Assembly (NCBI RefSeq): GCF_040802235.1
Contig: NC_133156.1
Span: 27,237,343 to 27,301,342 of the forward strand
Direction: 5' to 3'
Source of the DNA: Manis javanica
Taxonomy: Eukaryota; Chordata; Mammalia; Pholidota; Manidae
Length of the DNA stretch: 64,000 nucleotides
The notes beneath the pieces were generated by a model. That model did not search any database. It was not told the origin of the DNA and saw nothing but the letters and a program-made list of their open reading frames with translations. This document shows positions 51,376 to 63,365 of this stretch, piece after piece (the first letter of the stretch is position 1; the number at the start of each line of letters is the position of its first letter). The position numbers and the translations under genes were made by a program.

Positions 51376-53239
51376 CTGGCCTGGCAAATACTAGGTTGGT
51401 TGAGTTTACCTGAAATGGAATTAATGACTCCTACTTGCTCCAAAGCCTCTTAGTTGAAGGGGGTTTTGAAAGGGGGAAGAATCCCTGTACTCTGTCTCAT
51501 CCAGCCCTCTCACCAGAGAGCTAAGGCTCAAGATGCTGAGGGCCCCACAAAAATACAGGTGCCTGCAAGAGTCCCAGGCTGAGAGACAGTTCCAAGCTTT
51601 CAGTCAAAATATCCCTTCCATTCTCTTTGATGTCCTTACATATTGCTAGAATCCAAAACAGTACCCTTTTCCCCATTTCTCAGTTGTAGGGAGTCATACC
51701 TGTGTCTGCCGGGCTCACTCCATCCACCATCCACCCTCTCTAGGTTACTGTTCACCTGGGAGATGATGGTGTTGGAGTAGCAGCAACAATCTTCAGAAAC
51801 AGTCACTAAACAGTGGACAATCCACATCCTACTTCCAGTGGGTTAATTGACAATGCACAAAAACAATGAGGACTAGAGGGAACTAATCAACTGTAGGACC
51901 ACCAGATGGGGTGGGTAGTTTATCATCCTGCTTGCCTCTCTTCTCCCAACATGATCACAGCCAGTATAAATGGCCAGGTCAAGTCCACATCATTCTTACC
52001 CCTTCCCCAATTTAGAAGGTTCCTGTCAAGGGGACTTGTGAGGTACACTTGAGAAAGTTTTGCACTGACCATTTGGATCAGAGTCCTGATCCTATCTTAG
52101 GACGTGCCATAGACTAGTCCCTGCTCTCTGAGCCTTGGACTTCCCCTGACTGCAATGGGGAAATTTGAATTCTGAGGTTTTATTTATCCCAGTCAGTCTG
52201 TGAGTGTGCAGTTTCTCATGAACTGACCCCAGGAGAGGAGTCCCCAAGGAAAAATGGAGGGGTTTATCTGCCCAGTTGGGTCGGGCTTGCAGGGTGAGGG
52301 CACGCTGTGGGTAAATCATGTCTCCCCCTTTGTAGCTACTATCACTCTCAAAGGCTTATTTTGATCTTAAGTGAGGGAGGACACTTAGTTCAGAGCCTGC
52401 ACATTACCACTCCCCCTACACATGCCATGCAAGAAGAGCCTGACATCTCTGGGGCCCTAACCTTGGTCAGACACTCCCTACCTGGCTGGGCAACCTGAGC
52501 CAAAGTAGAATCAGCCCTCTGGTGCATGACCCTCCCCAGATGTTCAATGGGGTCAATAATTTTGGCTCTGTCTGCTCACTAAGTCTTCTAGGAAGCTCTG
52601 GTAGAGTGTTGGAGCAGAAAGATGCTGGAATATGAACTCCAGCATGGACTAAGGAATTGTTTTTTTCCCCTTCCCATTCATTCTTTGTTTCCAAAGTCAA
52701 GTCTTGTCAATACCTTCGCCTCAGATTAATGAGCTCTTAAATTTACTAAAGTGCTTAGTGAGCAACAAGTCTTTATTGATACTACTATGAACTGTGACAA
52801 CTGCTAAGGATTCAGTGACTCAGAGCAAACATACGATTTGTACCCTCAAAAAACTCACGGTCCGCTGGGGGAATGACAGTAGGCGCGCAGTGCAGGGACA
52901 CGGGTGCTCTCACGTCTCACGGGGGAAAGTGGAGTGCAGACAACGTCCCCTATCCACGCCCGGCAGCCGCGGGCAGGCGTCCATGTGGAAATGACTAACA
53001 AGCGGGAAGGAGGAGGAGGGGACGCTGTCACGGGTGATGGGCAGGAGGGAACCACCAGACCAAAGCCTGACCGGCTCCGCCCACTGCTGGTGATCCGTGT
53101 TCTTCGTGGCTGAAGCAGAGAGTTCAAGGTGAAAAGTGACCAGATACGTCTGGAGAGGTAAACAAGGACAGATGGAGATGGCTTTGACGACCTTGGACTT
53201 TATCCTGAGGATAGTAGACAGAAGCCTCCTCCCTCTATC

Positions 53240-53465
53240 ACTTTGTTTTGTTGTTCTCTTATTATTTTTCACAATTTTAAGGGGCCTCATTCATTTATTT
53301 ACCTCTTTATGGTTTATCTCATTCTCCTGCCAGGTAGAATGTAAGCAATATGAGGGCAGAAACCACGTCTGTCTCATATCTCATGTCTGTCTCTCTGCTT
53401 TACCTCCAGCCTCTAGCAGAGAACTGTGCACACAGAGGGTATTTAATAAATAGTTGTTTAAGAAT
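53240..53465 (+). repeat. L2 LINE 3' end
   Basis: 'tgccaggtagaatgtaagcaatatgagggcagaaacc', 'gtctgtctctctgctttacc', 'gggtatttaataaatagttgtttaa' are an L2 end. Confidence 0.8.
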
Positions 53466-53999
53466 TGATAACCTAACAAGAAAAGGAAAGGTGGGGGGCA
53501 GACCAATTTGGAAGCGTCCCTTAAGTCTTTATTGGGGACAATCCTCCCCATCGCCACCCTCCATAGGGAACATTTCTGGTAGGCTCAGAAAGTTGTATCT
53601 GTTCCCTTCAGGTAGTGAAGTGCCCGTGAGGGTGAGAAATGGGCCAGGGAGAAGGATCTGGGTGAGCTGATTCTACAGCTCAAAGCCTGACTGAACTCTG
53701 GACATAAAGTTCTTTTCCTTAAGGGGACTGTGGTCCACGCAAAATAACTTGGTCCTCACACTGAGTTCCGGAATGCTGCAGGACATCTGCGTCAGCGTCA
53801 GTTCTTGTCCTACTTTACAAGGCTTTGGCCTCTTAGTCCATAGAGATTATCAGTCGGCCCAGACAGGTCCTTGGGGATGATCTAGTTCGTCGATTCTCAA
53901 AGTGTGGTCCTTGGACCCCCCTGCAGACATTCCCACTGCTGTCTGCCCTGAGCCCTAATTCTGATCTTTGCCTGTCCGGTATCATTGTCAGGCATTCGG

Positions 54000-54190
54000 G
54001 TTCTAGTTCTGGCTTTTCTATATTTTAATTAGCTCCTAATCTTGGGTAAGCAATTATTCTCTTCAGGTTTTAGTTTCCCCATCTGCAAGATGAGACTAAT
54101 AAAAACCCTAATAATCTCTGTGGCATCTTACTACACTGATGGACAGTGACTGCAATAGGGTATGAGGAGGGACTCAATAATAAGGGTGAA
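54000..54190 (+). repeat. MIR SINE
   Basis: 'ggttctagttctggcttttc', 'tcttgggtaagcaattattctcttcaggttttagtttccccatctgcaagatgag' and a degraded tail with 'gggactcaataataagggtg'. Confidence 0.6.
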
Positions 54191-54329
54191 TGTAATAGCC
54201 ACATTGTTTTTCTTGTGAAACCTTCATTATTAATGATACCTTAATAATTTTAAAAAAACCCTAGTAATAATCTTACCTCATAGGATTATTGTGAGGGCTA
54301 AATGAGAAAAATGAGAAAATCCCTCATGC

Positions 54330-54530
54330 TCAACTAGTAATAATAACTAGCAGTATGTTGCATGCTTAGTATGTGCCAGACTGTGCTGAATACTCTAAAT
54401 GCATTATCATATTCAATTCCCATTGCATCTGTTTTATGGATGAGGAAACTGAGGCACAGAGAGGCTAAGAAAATGGTCTGTTCATACCTGGTGATTGATG
54501 GAACAGGGGCTTGAATGCAGGTGTCATCCA
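54330..54530 (-). repeat. MIR SINE (antisense)
   Basis: 'gcttagtatgtgccagactg', 'gttttatggatgaggaaactgaggcacagagaggctaag', 'gggcttgaatgcagg' are the reverse complement of MIR. Confidence 0.8.
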
Positions 54531-55562
54531 AGCTCCTCACCTGTGACCGCCTTGCTGTGGTGCCCGTCCATACAGCCTTATATGGATGGCTCTCTAACCA
54601 CCTCCCTCCACACCCATTACCAAAATTGGTCCCCGAGGATCAGCTCTGTTGGGTGAGCACTATCGTCCTCATGCTTCAAATGATGATTTTGAGGACCAGA
54701 GAGAGGATATGCCCGAGGTCATAGAGCCTGCACCTGACTGGGCTGGATGATGAAAGTGGGCTTGCTGATGCCCCCCACCCCCCAAATAACACTCCACCAA
54801 AGCAGTACCCCCTTAAGAAGGTATTCCATGTGAAATAGCTTTGAAGCCTAATCCATACAGGTGTAAGGAATTCTTTCCAAACTGTTACTCCTCTTTATCA
54901 AGACAGCTCCTATTTTGAAGTCCTTTTTAAACTGTTGCTACACAGACATTGCTCTGATTTCTGTGGCCCACTCCGCTTCTCTTAAAACCCACACTTGGCA
55001 TACCCTCCCTTCTGAATGCGGTGCAGGACAAGCAGCTTTGAGTTGAGACTAGATACCTGGCCCTTAACCTCCTCACAGGGGTCTTCTTACTTGTGCAAGG
55101 TGGGGGAGGAATGTAGACTAGATGACCTATAGTCACTTCAGGCTTAAGTCCATTTGCACTCCAGCTAATGCTAACTGAGCCCCTGATTGGCAAAGCTGAA
55201 GAATCCCTAGAGGAGACAGACTTGCTGATGCACACCTGGTTTATTGCACCCTCCTAGATGTACATTTCTCTGAGCAGCTTTACAGTCTCTTTCAAATCTA
55301 ATCCCCATTCCTAGAACCACCCCTTGAACAGGTCACTAAACCCAGTGATCTATGGTATTCTGGAGTGGTACAATTGTCAGCTCATCATTCAGTATTTAAG
55401 CAGCTGACAGCACCCCTGGATTCTATGATTTCAAAGCCCTGTGAAGTTGGAATGACCATGGTATCTATTTTAGTAAAACTGAGGCTCGTGGAGCAAAACG
55501 ACTTGCCCAACAGTCACAGTGAGCCATGGAGCTAAATGCTGAAATGCAGGTTTTCTTACTTT

Positions 55563-55640
55563 CTTTTTTTTCTTTCCACTGAACTATCATTGATATACAG
55601 TCTTATATTGGTTTCAAATGTATATTACACTGGTTCAAGA
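55563..55640 (-). repeat. Short L1 3'-end remnant (antisense)
   Basis: 'ccactgaactatcattgatatacagtcttatattggtttcaaatgtat' resembles the extreme L1 3' end. Confidence 0.55.
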
Positions 55641-56075
55641 AATGCAGGTTTTCTGACCCAGATTTCCTTCTATTCATTCATATTTTCATCCTTTTTTCAT
55701 TTATTTATTGAACACTGACTATAAATAGGCTCTGTGTTGGGCACTGAGTATATTGCAGTGAACATAATATGGGTTCCTGCCCACATGGAAAGGTACACTG
55801 TATAAAATGAATCCTATGTTCTTATACTGCATTACATTGACAAGTTCGTATCAACTATCAACTTTATGTTCTTTGAGAGGAAGAAGTTCTTTTTCAGATT
55901 ACCTCTTTCTTGCTTCTCCTCCGTCTGTTCGTGACCCTCCCATCCAAGTTAGGTTTCGAGCAAGTCAGGCCCATGAACTTCATTCCAGGCTCTAAGCCTT
56001 CCTGCTCTGCTTATATTCAGTTCCTGCTTCTCCCTGACAGTGAGGCTGACAGCACCAGGGTCGGGCCTCTGAAGA

Positions 56076-56346
56076 AGAGGACCTAGTCTCCCATACAGGG
56101 TCTGGCCTCTCATCATGGCTGTGGGTCAGGATGGACAGGACCGGGAAGATGACCAGGAGCCCAGACTCATCCACTGGAGCACATCTGCTTGGCCAGCTCA
56201 GTCAAACAAAGGAACCTTATTTCTGTGTTGTGGGCTCAAGTACCAAGTAAGGCACTGGGAAGCATTAAAAATATCACAAGAGAACCCTGGCTTTGGCAGC
56301 AGAGAACCTGGATTCAGATCGTGGCTCCACTCGTTCTAGTGGTTTC
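56076..56346 (+). repeat. 271-bp duplicated segment, probable source copy
   Basis: It matches 59927-60197 with no gap and three mismatches (two at 56251-56253, one near 56320). Its right end lies inside a MIR that continues normally beyond 56346, so this is the older location. Confidence 0.9.
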
Positions 56347-56460
56347 ACCCTGGCCAAGGCCTCTTCCCTGCTCTGTTAGGAGTGGATTTATATGGGCTGA
56401 GATAATGCATGTGAAAACATTTGGTGCCGTGCTTGGGGTATAGTTCCTGCTCATTTCATG
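56285..56460 (+). repeat. MIR SINE crossing the duplication edge
   Basis: 'cagcagagaacctggattcagatcgtggctcc', 'accctggccaaggcctcttccctgctctgttag', 'gataatgcatgtgaaaacatttggtgccgtgc' run on in MIR order across 56346. Confidence 0.65.
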
Positions 56461-56799
56461 GTCACCCTTATGAATGATGTCAGGGATGACCCTAAGTAGC
56501 CCAGCTGTGGAGTGGGCGCCCGGACAAAGCAGTCCTGAGCTAGGCCTGAGCCGACCAGTCTGCAGTCTCTCTGATCCTCCCAGGTCTTTCCACTCATGAG
56601 AAGTTGGGCCAGATGAACTCTGAAGGCTCCATCTGCCTTTGGAAGCCTTGGACCAGTCTATTAGGGTCTCCCTGGGACAGTCAAGTCATTGTGTACAAGA
56701 TTGTGACCGGTTCTTATCCAGAAGTCAACAAAGAGGAGGAAGGTGAGGTTTCAGGACTTTAGAATAAACTGCAGAATATTCATTTACATATAATAACTG

Positions 56800-57010
56800 A
56801 GATTAACTGAGTGCCTACTGTTCTAAGGGATTTAAATGGACTAACTGGTTTATTCCTCATGACAACCCCAAAAGTATGTATAGTATAAATTCATTTTAAA
56901 ATTGTGGAAACAAGCATAGAGAGGTTAATAACCCAAACTAGTCAGTGACAGAAATGGGGTTCCATTTCAGACAGTTAGCTCCAGGGCCTGACCTCTTTGC
57001 ACCACAGCCC
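56800..57010 (-). repeat. MIR SINE (antisense)
   Basis: 'taactgagtgcctactgttctaaggg', 'cctcatgacaaccccaaaagtatg', 'agagaggttaataacccaaactagtcagtgacag', 'gctccagggcctgacc' match reverse MIR. Confidence 0.75.
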
Positions 57011-57449
57011 AGAGAGGAGAGGGCACTTGCCCAAAGTCACAGAGCAATTCACACAATGACCCCTGGACATGAAGCCACTGGAAGAGCCAGACTAAGGGCA
57101 AGGCTTAACTGTCTTGGTTAAACTGTCCTGGCCTTCCCATTCTACATACTCCCTCCACCCCTAAATCCTATGGGTTGTTTACTAAAAGCAAAGAAACCTA
57201 AGGTGTGGCCTTGTGGGACAGTGCCAAGGCTGGCCTGGCTAGGCTGGCCCCACAGTGGTCAGGCCTCTTCAGGGCTAAGCCTGGTTTCCTCCTGCAGCCA
57301 CCCAGGCAGTAGAAACTCAGTCGGAGTGGGTGGAAGTGCACAGGGTGGAGGTGTGGTCAGGACAGAAGCAGGAGAACAGGGAAAAGGGCAGGGGCTGGGA
57401 TTAAGGGGAAAGTACGGGGTGGAGGGGACAAAGGGAAAGACAGGCGTGT

Positions 57450-57570
57450 TTTAAATACCCATTGTGGGTGCCAAACACCGTCCTATATATCCTGCAAGGA
57501 GAGCACCATTATCCCCATTTTACAAGGGCAAGAATTACCTGCCCAAAGTTATCAGGTGTGTTATTGTGAA
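57450..57570 (-). repeat. MIR SINE fragment (antisense)
   Basis: 'gggtgccaaacaccgtcctatatat', 'ccattatccccattttacaagg', 'cctgcccaaagttatca' match reverse MIR. Confidence 0.6.
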
Positions 57571-58379
57571 AATGTATCTTCTTTCCATTACACAAGGAAG
57601 GAAAGGAGTGATAGGAGGGGACAGGAGAGGAAAAAGAAAGAGAAGAGCCACAGGTGGGGAGACAGGAGAAGGCAGCGAGGTGGCAATGGTGGCAGTGGGG
57701 GCGGGGGTGGGGAGGGGAGCCTGGCACTCCGCTCAGCAAGGGCATCAGGCCCAGAGCTGTCATCGTATCCCAGAAGGCTCACTGGGACAATGTTTATAAG
57801 AAATCTCAGCATTCAGAGGAGTATGACCTCCCAGCCTGTTTGTTCCTGCCCCGTGACTGCTTAGGGCTATAAACAGCCTGTTTACTGACCCCAGGAGACT
57901 GGCTCCTCTGCAGCTGAGCCTTATCTCATAGAAGGGGCCAGCATGGAGAGCAGGGGTGCCTGGCCAAGGGTTTCCAGACTGGGAGGAGCAGCTACTAGGA
58001 AGCTGTGATTCTTAACTAGCTGGGCCAAAAGAAGCCACAGAGAGCATGCACTCTGTCTTCCTCCACCCTCTTGCAGACTTGTTCAAGGCTGCAAAGTGGG
58101 TTAATGGTCCCTAGAAGCCCTTGACCTAATGGTTGCCACTTTAAGGGAATTAAGGCTTGATTCATCTCATTGTTTTCCATAATGACCCCCATTATTAGAG
58201 CACTGTGGTGAAATCAACTGAAACAATGCCATAAAGACACTTGTCAAGCTGAACCCTCCCTGAGCACTGGAGAAGTTCCCTAGCTTGGTGCCTCACACAG
58301 CCCCAATGCCCACCCCACACAATCCAATCCCTTAGGACAAACCCACACAGTGAGATACACTCAACCCCCACACACCAAG

Positions 58380-58510
58380 CCTCAGCTGTGAAATCAGAGT
58401 AATAATAGTACTCACCTACTAGGACTTTGGAAGGATTAAATGGGATACTTTCTATGAGGTTAAGCCCTGTGCCTGGCACCTCTATGTGCTCGACCAGCAT
58501 TAGCTTCATC
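58380..58510 (+). repeat. MIR SINE 3' half
   Basis: 'tcagctgtgaaatcagagtaataatagtactcacctactagg', 'ggaaggattaaatggg', 'agccctgtgcctggcacc' are the MIR 3' half. Confidence 0.65.
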
Positions 58511-59089
58511 TATGCAGGGTGTCCTGTGAGAAATTTCATAAGTGGCCCCCCACAGCAATGTTTCTAAAAGTGACCTGGAGTGAGAATATTTTTGAATGAA
58601 TGGGGGGCAGGCATTTTCTGGGGCTGGAATGGGAAGAAGTACATTTCATAGGCAGCTTGAAAAATTGGAATGAGAACAAGAATGCTGTGGAGTTTCTGGG
58701 AAAAGGAGGGCATGTCCAAAAGCAAGAATTGGATGAAAAGTCTTAGGATATTTACAACTCAGAAAAGAGCAGAACAAACACCATTTCATTCCCAGGCAAG
58801 TGGTGGGACATGGTGACCTTTCAAGGACACAGGAGCTGGTGGCTGTAATTGAAAGGTGTTGAAAACTGGCTGTGCTCACAAGGCTCATCCTGCTGGCCAC
58901 CTCTGCAGAGTTGGTGAGTAGAGTGCATCGTCCCTCCACCTTGCACTTCCAGAAACTTCTCCCAGTGTTCCAGTAATACTGCCCTACCCAGAATCTTGGA
59001 ATATGACCCTGTCTCTTCCACTCTCTCTTATTCCATCGAATCTATTTATTCTCTAATGTAGTTTGAGTATTTTTATTGCCATAAGTAGT

Positions 59090-59590
59090 ATATGATTGCT
59101 CCCAAATGTAAAATTAGAACTTGACAACTAAGGCTAAAATTTGTTTCACCCTACTGTTCCCCATTTTTGTCACAACTAGCAGTATGTTTATCCTTCATGA
59201 CTAGCAATATGTTTATCCTTCCAGCATCTTGTCTGTGCACACACACATTCTTTAAAACACATATGTGACAGCATTTTTTGGTTTGGCTTTTCTTCTTTTT
59301 TTAAAGCATTATTATGCTTTATTATCGTGCAACTTGCTTTTCTCATGTGTTGTATGTTTTGGAGATCTGTCCAAGCTAGTATTTTTAATCTACTTAATTG
59401 TTGACCATTGCACAATTCGGCTGTTCTACGGTTTATTTACTTGCTCCTCCCCTCATCCAGCCTTCACTGCTTGCAAACAGTACTGCTGTGAGCGTCCTTC
59501 ACTCACCTTCTTGCACACATGTGATTGTATTTCTCTACAACAGAAATCTGGCAGCAGAATTACAGGTTATCAGGATATGAACATCTCCTG
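59090..59590 (-). repeat. Degraded L1M-type sequence (antisense)
   Basis: 'cgtgcaacttgcttttctcatg', 'ttttggagatctgtccaagc', 'cgtccttcactcaccttcttgcac' follow antisense L1M. It contains a 25-bp tandem duplication (see 59172-59221). Confidence 0.5.
59172..59221. repeat. 25-bp tandem duplication
   Basis: 'aactagcagtatgtttatccttc' followed directly by 'atgactagcaatatgtttatccttc': two adjacent copies differing at about one base in the shared core. Confidence 0.8.
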
Positions 59591-59926
59591 CTAAATCTAA
59601 GTATAGAGTCTCCCTGGCAAGCTCCCAAGGTCATTTCTTGATTCTCAGGTACCACATCTAAATCACCAGCTTCCTACTTAATAAGTCCCCACTGAACATC
59701 TCCACCTAGAGGTCCCCTCAGTCTCTCAATCCATGTAAGGAAAGCGACCTCATCTCTTCCCTCCCGCAGCCCCTCTCCTGGTATGCACACTTACATTCTC
59801 CCAGTTGCCCAAACACTGAAACCTTAATCATAGTTCTCTTGGGTAGGATTATTTTAACAATCCCTGACTAGTCTCCTTGTATCCTAATGCAAGGCACCAA
59901 ATTAATCTTCATGAAGCACAGGTGAC

Positions 59927-60197
59927 AGAGGACCTAGTCTCCCATACAGGGTCTGGCCTCTCATCATGGCTGTGGGTCAGGATGGACAGGACCGGGAAGA
60001 TGACCAGGAGCCCAGACTCATCCACTGGAGCACATCTGCTTGGCCAGCTCAGTCAAACAAAGGAACCTTATTTCTGTGTTGTGGGCTCAAGTACCAAGTA
60101 AGAAACTGGGAAGCATTAAAAATATCACAAGAGAACCCTGGCTTTGGCAGCAGAGAACCTGGATTCAGATTGTGGCTCCACTCGTTCTAGTGGTTTC
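59927..60197 (+). repeat. 271-bp duplicated segment, probable derived copy
   Basis: About 98.9% identical to 56076-56346, same orientation, 3851 bp away. Its MIR stops abruptly at 60197 and unrelated sequence (ttccggttcctctccgg) follows, so it was inserted here. Confidence 0.9.
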
Positions 60198-60444
60198 TTT
60201 CCGGTTCCTCTCCGGATACAGAATACGGTAGGATCTCTTTGGCTTGTTACTCACCGACTTCTCAGTTTTCTCCCTGTAGTTTCTGTCTCCAGATTCCTCA
60301 TCTTTCACACCCCTTGCTCCCAAATGTAACTGTGTTTCCTGCCTCCAAGACTTTTTTTCTTGTTTCCTTTCCTAGAAGTGTCTCTCTGATCTCTGCCTGT
60401 TGAAGGTCTATCATCTCTTCTAAGTCCTGCCAAATAGAGCTTAA

Positions 60445-60620
60445 GGATGTGGGTTCCAGTGTTCTGCCGCAAGTAGCCAGTTTCTTAACCTTTCTGACCA
60501 TCAGTTTTCTTCCCTGTGAGAAGGATATAATATCTTCCACATTTATGGAGAACTTTTAATGAGATCGTGCATGTAAACCACTTAACATAGTGCCTCTTAC
60601 AGAGTAGATGCTAATAAACC
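60445..60620 (+). repeat. MIR SINE
   Basis: 'cagtttcttaacctttctgaccatcagttttcttccctgtgag', 'aatgagatcgtgcatgtaaaccacttaacatagtgcctcttacagagtag' in MIR order. Confidence 0.7.
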
Positions 60621-60899
60621 TTAGCTCTTCCTGTTATCACACCTCTTTAATAAAAGCATGCCCAGCCTCACAGCAAAGTGACTTTCCTGCTTTCCTGGGC
60701 TCTCTCCATTCTGTTGGGCATTACTCTTATAGTTATTTATGTGTGAATCTGTCCTCAAACCTGATAATAACCACTGAGGTGCACGGTTCCTCTTATTTAT
60801 TTCTGTATAATTTCCCAGCACAGTGCCTAGAACTGAACTGAATATAGGGCGAATGCTGTGAGGTCAGTTTTGGAAGGCCAGCACAATGAAGAGTCAGCT

Positions 60900-61060
60900 G
60901 TGTATAGTAAGAAGACAGCTTTGAATACCCCTTGGCACTCACTGGTCTGTGAGAATCTGTACGTGTCACTTACTCTCCCATCCCCAGTTTGTTTATCCAT
61001 AAAATGGAGAAAATACTAACACCTAGCTTACGAGGTTAGGGTAAGTTTATGTATGCCAAA
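60900..61060 (+). repeat. MIR SINE
   Basis: 'gtcacttactctcccatccccagtttgtttatccataaaatgg', 'actaacacctagcttacgagg' match the MIR core. Confidence 0.55.
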
Positions 61061-61199
61061 GACCTTTCTAGTTGTTTTTTGCTTTTTTAACCACTTAGCT
61101 TGTTTTCTCACAGTAACCTGCTTCCCCCTTGTGGATAAAATACAAATCACATATTAAATTCAGTCAATATAAATAATCCAGGATCCAGAGTATTACTTA

Positions 61200-61500
61200 C
61201 ATTAGTAAGAAATTGAAAACAAGCCAGGTCTCCGTATAGGAATCTGGCTGAATATATTATGGCGCACCCACCTAGGGGATGTTATCGAGCCATTTGAATA
61301 TGATGAAGTAGATGTCGTCATGTGCTGCTAAGTGAAACCCTACCTGTAAACATATAAACTATGCCCATTTTTATAAATATTTATATGAGAGGATAATACA
61401 TTAAATATTAATAATATTTAGGCTGGTGGTGAAATTCAGTTGCTTTTCACTTTCTTCTTTATAGTTGTATGTCAGAATTTTTAACGATAAGCATGTATGA
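61200..61500 (+). repeat. L1M-type 3' region
   Basis: 'atctggctgaatatattatggcgcaccc', 'gttatcgagccatttgaatatgatg', 'tgctgctaagtgaaa' resemble the end of L1M elements in sense. Confidence 0.5.
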
Positions 61501-62419
61501 CTGCTATGAGAAAAATTTAGCTCCTTTAATTGTGGGGGAAGCTACCAGTAAAATTAGTTAGCTGTTGTGACAGGCCAATCTGAGTCAAGAGTGCTCTAAG
61601 TTATAGATTTTAAAAATATTTGCTCCAGTACAGTGTATGCACATACACAGTAAACTAATGTTGAACTCAACCCAGCATAACATGGACCTCGTTGAGAGGC
61701 AGCATTAACAGACATTCATCTGCTCCTTGGGCCTGCTCCACACAGAGGGCCCTGGGTGGAAGAAGGTGGGAACAGCAAGCCAAGGAGAAGAGAGGATCCT
61801 GGGCTGGAGGTCTGGGGGCATCTCAGAAGTGAGCCAGTGGGAACTGTGTGTCCACTGCCCTTGGCCAGGCTGACATGGAGTACTGAATCTGGCCCAGATG
61901 CAGTCTGACCCACAACCTACACAAAACCCTAGAACATCACAGGCCCACCTGGAGACACTGACAGGTGGGATGCAATCTGCCCTCCAGGGCTCACGGTCTA
62001 GACTCGGGGAGCGCCTAAGTGTGAGGAGGTCAGATGTATTTAGTGTGGAAGATTAACAGCACCTTTGGAGCTCAGGGGACAGAAAGAAGCCACTGAGTCA
62101 GGGGGTTGGGGAAGTTCCTGGAGGAGGCAGCAAATTCGTTGGATACATATTTGTTCAGTGTTTACTCAGCATTTCTCAAGGATTCGGCACCTGGGACCAC
62201 TTAATGGACATCCAGAGCTTGTGAAGACCATACATTTGAGGTTTTAATCACTACTTAAAACAAACTTTAAATTATTAAAAAAGTAATACTCTCATTTCAG
62301 CAGGAGGGATGGTGTTTTGTTCAGTTTTTATCCAGGGTGTGTATATATGTGGCTGCACAAGGGAGGGTTGGTTCTATTTGCAGTTGCTTTGTTTCTTTTT
62401 CTTTCTGCTGTACTAGAAA

Positions 62420-62580
62420 GTCTGAACTTAAAACCACAGTCATCAGTTACAGTGGAAAACAATATGTTGGTAAAAAATTAAACGTAGAATTACCATATGA
62501 TCCAGAATTCCACTTTCAGGTGTACACCTGAAAAAGTTGGAAACAGAGACTCAAAACTTGTACTCAGAACCACTGAGCTC
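62420..62580 (+). repeat. L1M-type fragment
   Basis: 'taaacgtagaattaccatatgatccagaattccac', 'gaaacagagactcaaaac' match L1M 3' sequence in sense. Confidence 0.65.
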
Positions 62581-62859
62581 TACTACCTCCCCAAGTATCC
62601 GAAGACCTTTTAAAACTCAAATGACAAAAACTGATCCCATTAGCACAGAGGGCACATGAATGTCATAAATGACAGTTACATTCAGGTACCTGGGTAGAAC
62701 GGCCATTTATACAGTCATGAAAATATGGGGCAAACTTTAAAAGCAGGTGCTTGGTGACTTCACTGAAAACATTTATGAATCTATAAGACTTTCATGGCTT
62801 GTAGGTATTATCTTGATTTCTCAATGTTCTGGACAGAAGGAAAGGGCAGGATGACACTG

Positions 62860-63360
62860 TGTCATGCCAATGGGTTTCAGCCCCAGGCAAGTTCACTATG
62901 GATTCAATGGGACCAAAGAAAATGACAGCAAAATGTTCTTGGGGTGAAAGGGTTAGACCCAACTTTATTTCCAGGTGGCAGGTCAGTCACTAGAATCCCA
63001 TTCACTCAGAGCGAGTCTGCATGCAGCAAGCCAGTCTCTGCCTCTGGGACCCTTTGCCCACACAGCCATCCCACACAGCTGTCCTCTGGGCCCCTCTGTC
63101 CGCACAGCCATCCTCCAGGCCTCTCTGCACAGTCGTCTGGCACAGCCATCCTCTGGGCCTCTGTCCTCGGCGCTGCCACCACTCCAGCCTCTGCTCTGCC
63201 CTCCTGCAGCCTTGCAGCCCTGCCACCGTGTTGTGCCCAGAGCACTGGGTGGAGCTCTTTTTATAGAGTCAACAGCCATGTATTGCCCACAGGTGTGCAG
63301 TGAGCTAGTCAACCACAGCCAGGTGAGAATCCTGGCCACAGGAACTCTCATTTTATCCAC
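62860..63360 (-). mobile_element. Solo LTR of an endogenous retrovirus, 501 bp
   Basis: Minus strand 5' TGTGGATAAAATGAG ... GGCATGACA 3', i.e. TG...CA ends, flanked by the 5-bp direct repeat cactg (62855-62859 and 63361-63365). TATA box CTATAAAAAG at 63266-63257; poly(A) signal AATAAA at 62969-62964. U3 is short (about 125 bp) and the presumed R region is long and holds a tandem repeat. No internal retroviral genes are next to it. A 5-bp duplication fits ERVL- or some class I elements. Confidence 0.88.
63061..63180. repeat. Tandem repeat inside the LTR
   Basis: 'cacagccatcc' recurs at 63061, 63103 and 63141, with 'tcctctgggcc' between, giving units of about 38-42 bp. Confidence 0.8.
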
Positions 63361-63365
63361 ACACT

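Noticed and set aside
52800-53130. CpG-richer patch considered as a promoter
   Set aside because: It looks like an old repeat with moderate GC content, with no exon or splice donor beside it.
56115-56339. 74-codon open frame (MAVGQDGQDREDDQ...) present in both duplicated copies
   Set aside because: It runs into a MIR and has no conservation evidence; the second copy exists only because of the duplication.
63006-63245. Overlapping minus-strand frames of 74-125 codons
   Set aside because: They arise from the tandem repeat in the LTR and resemble no known protein.
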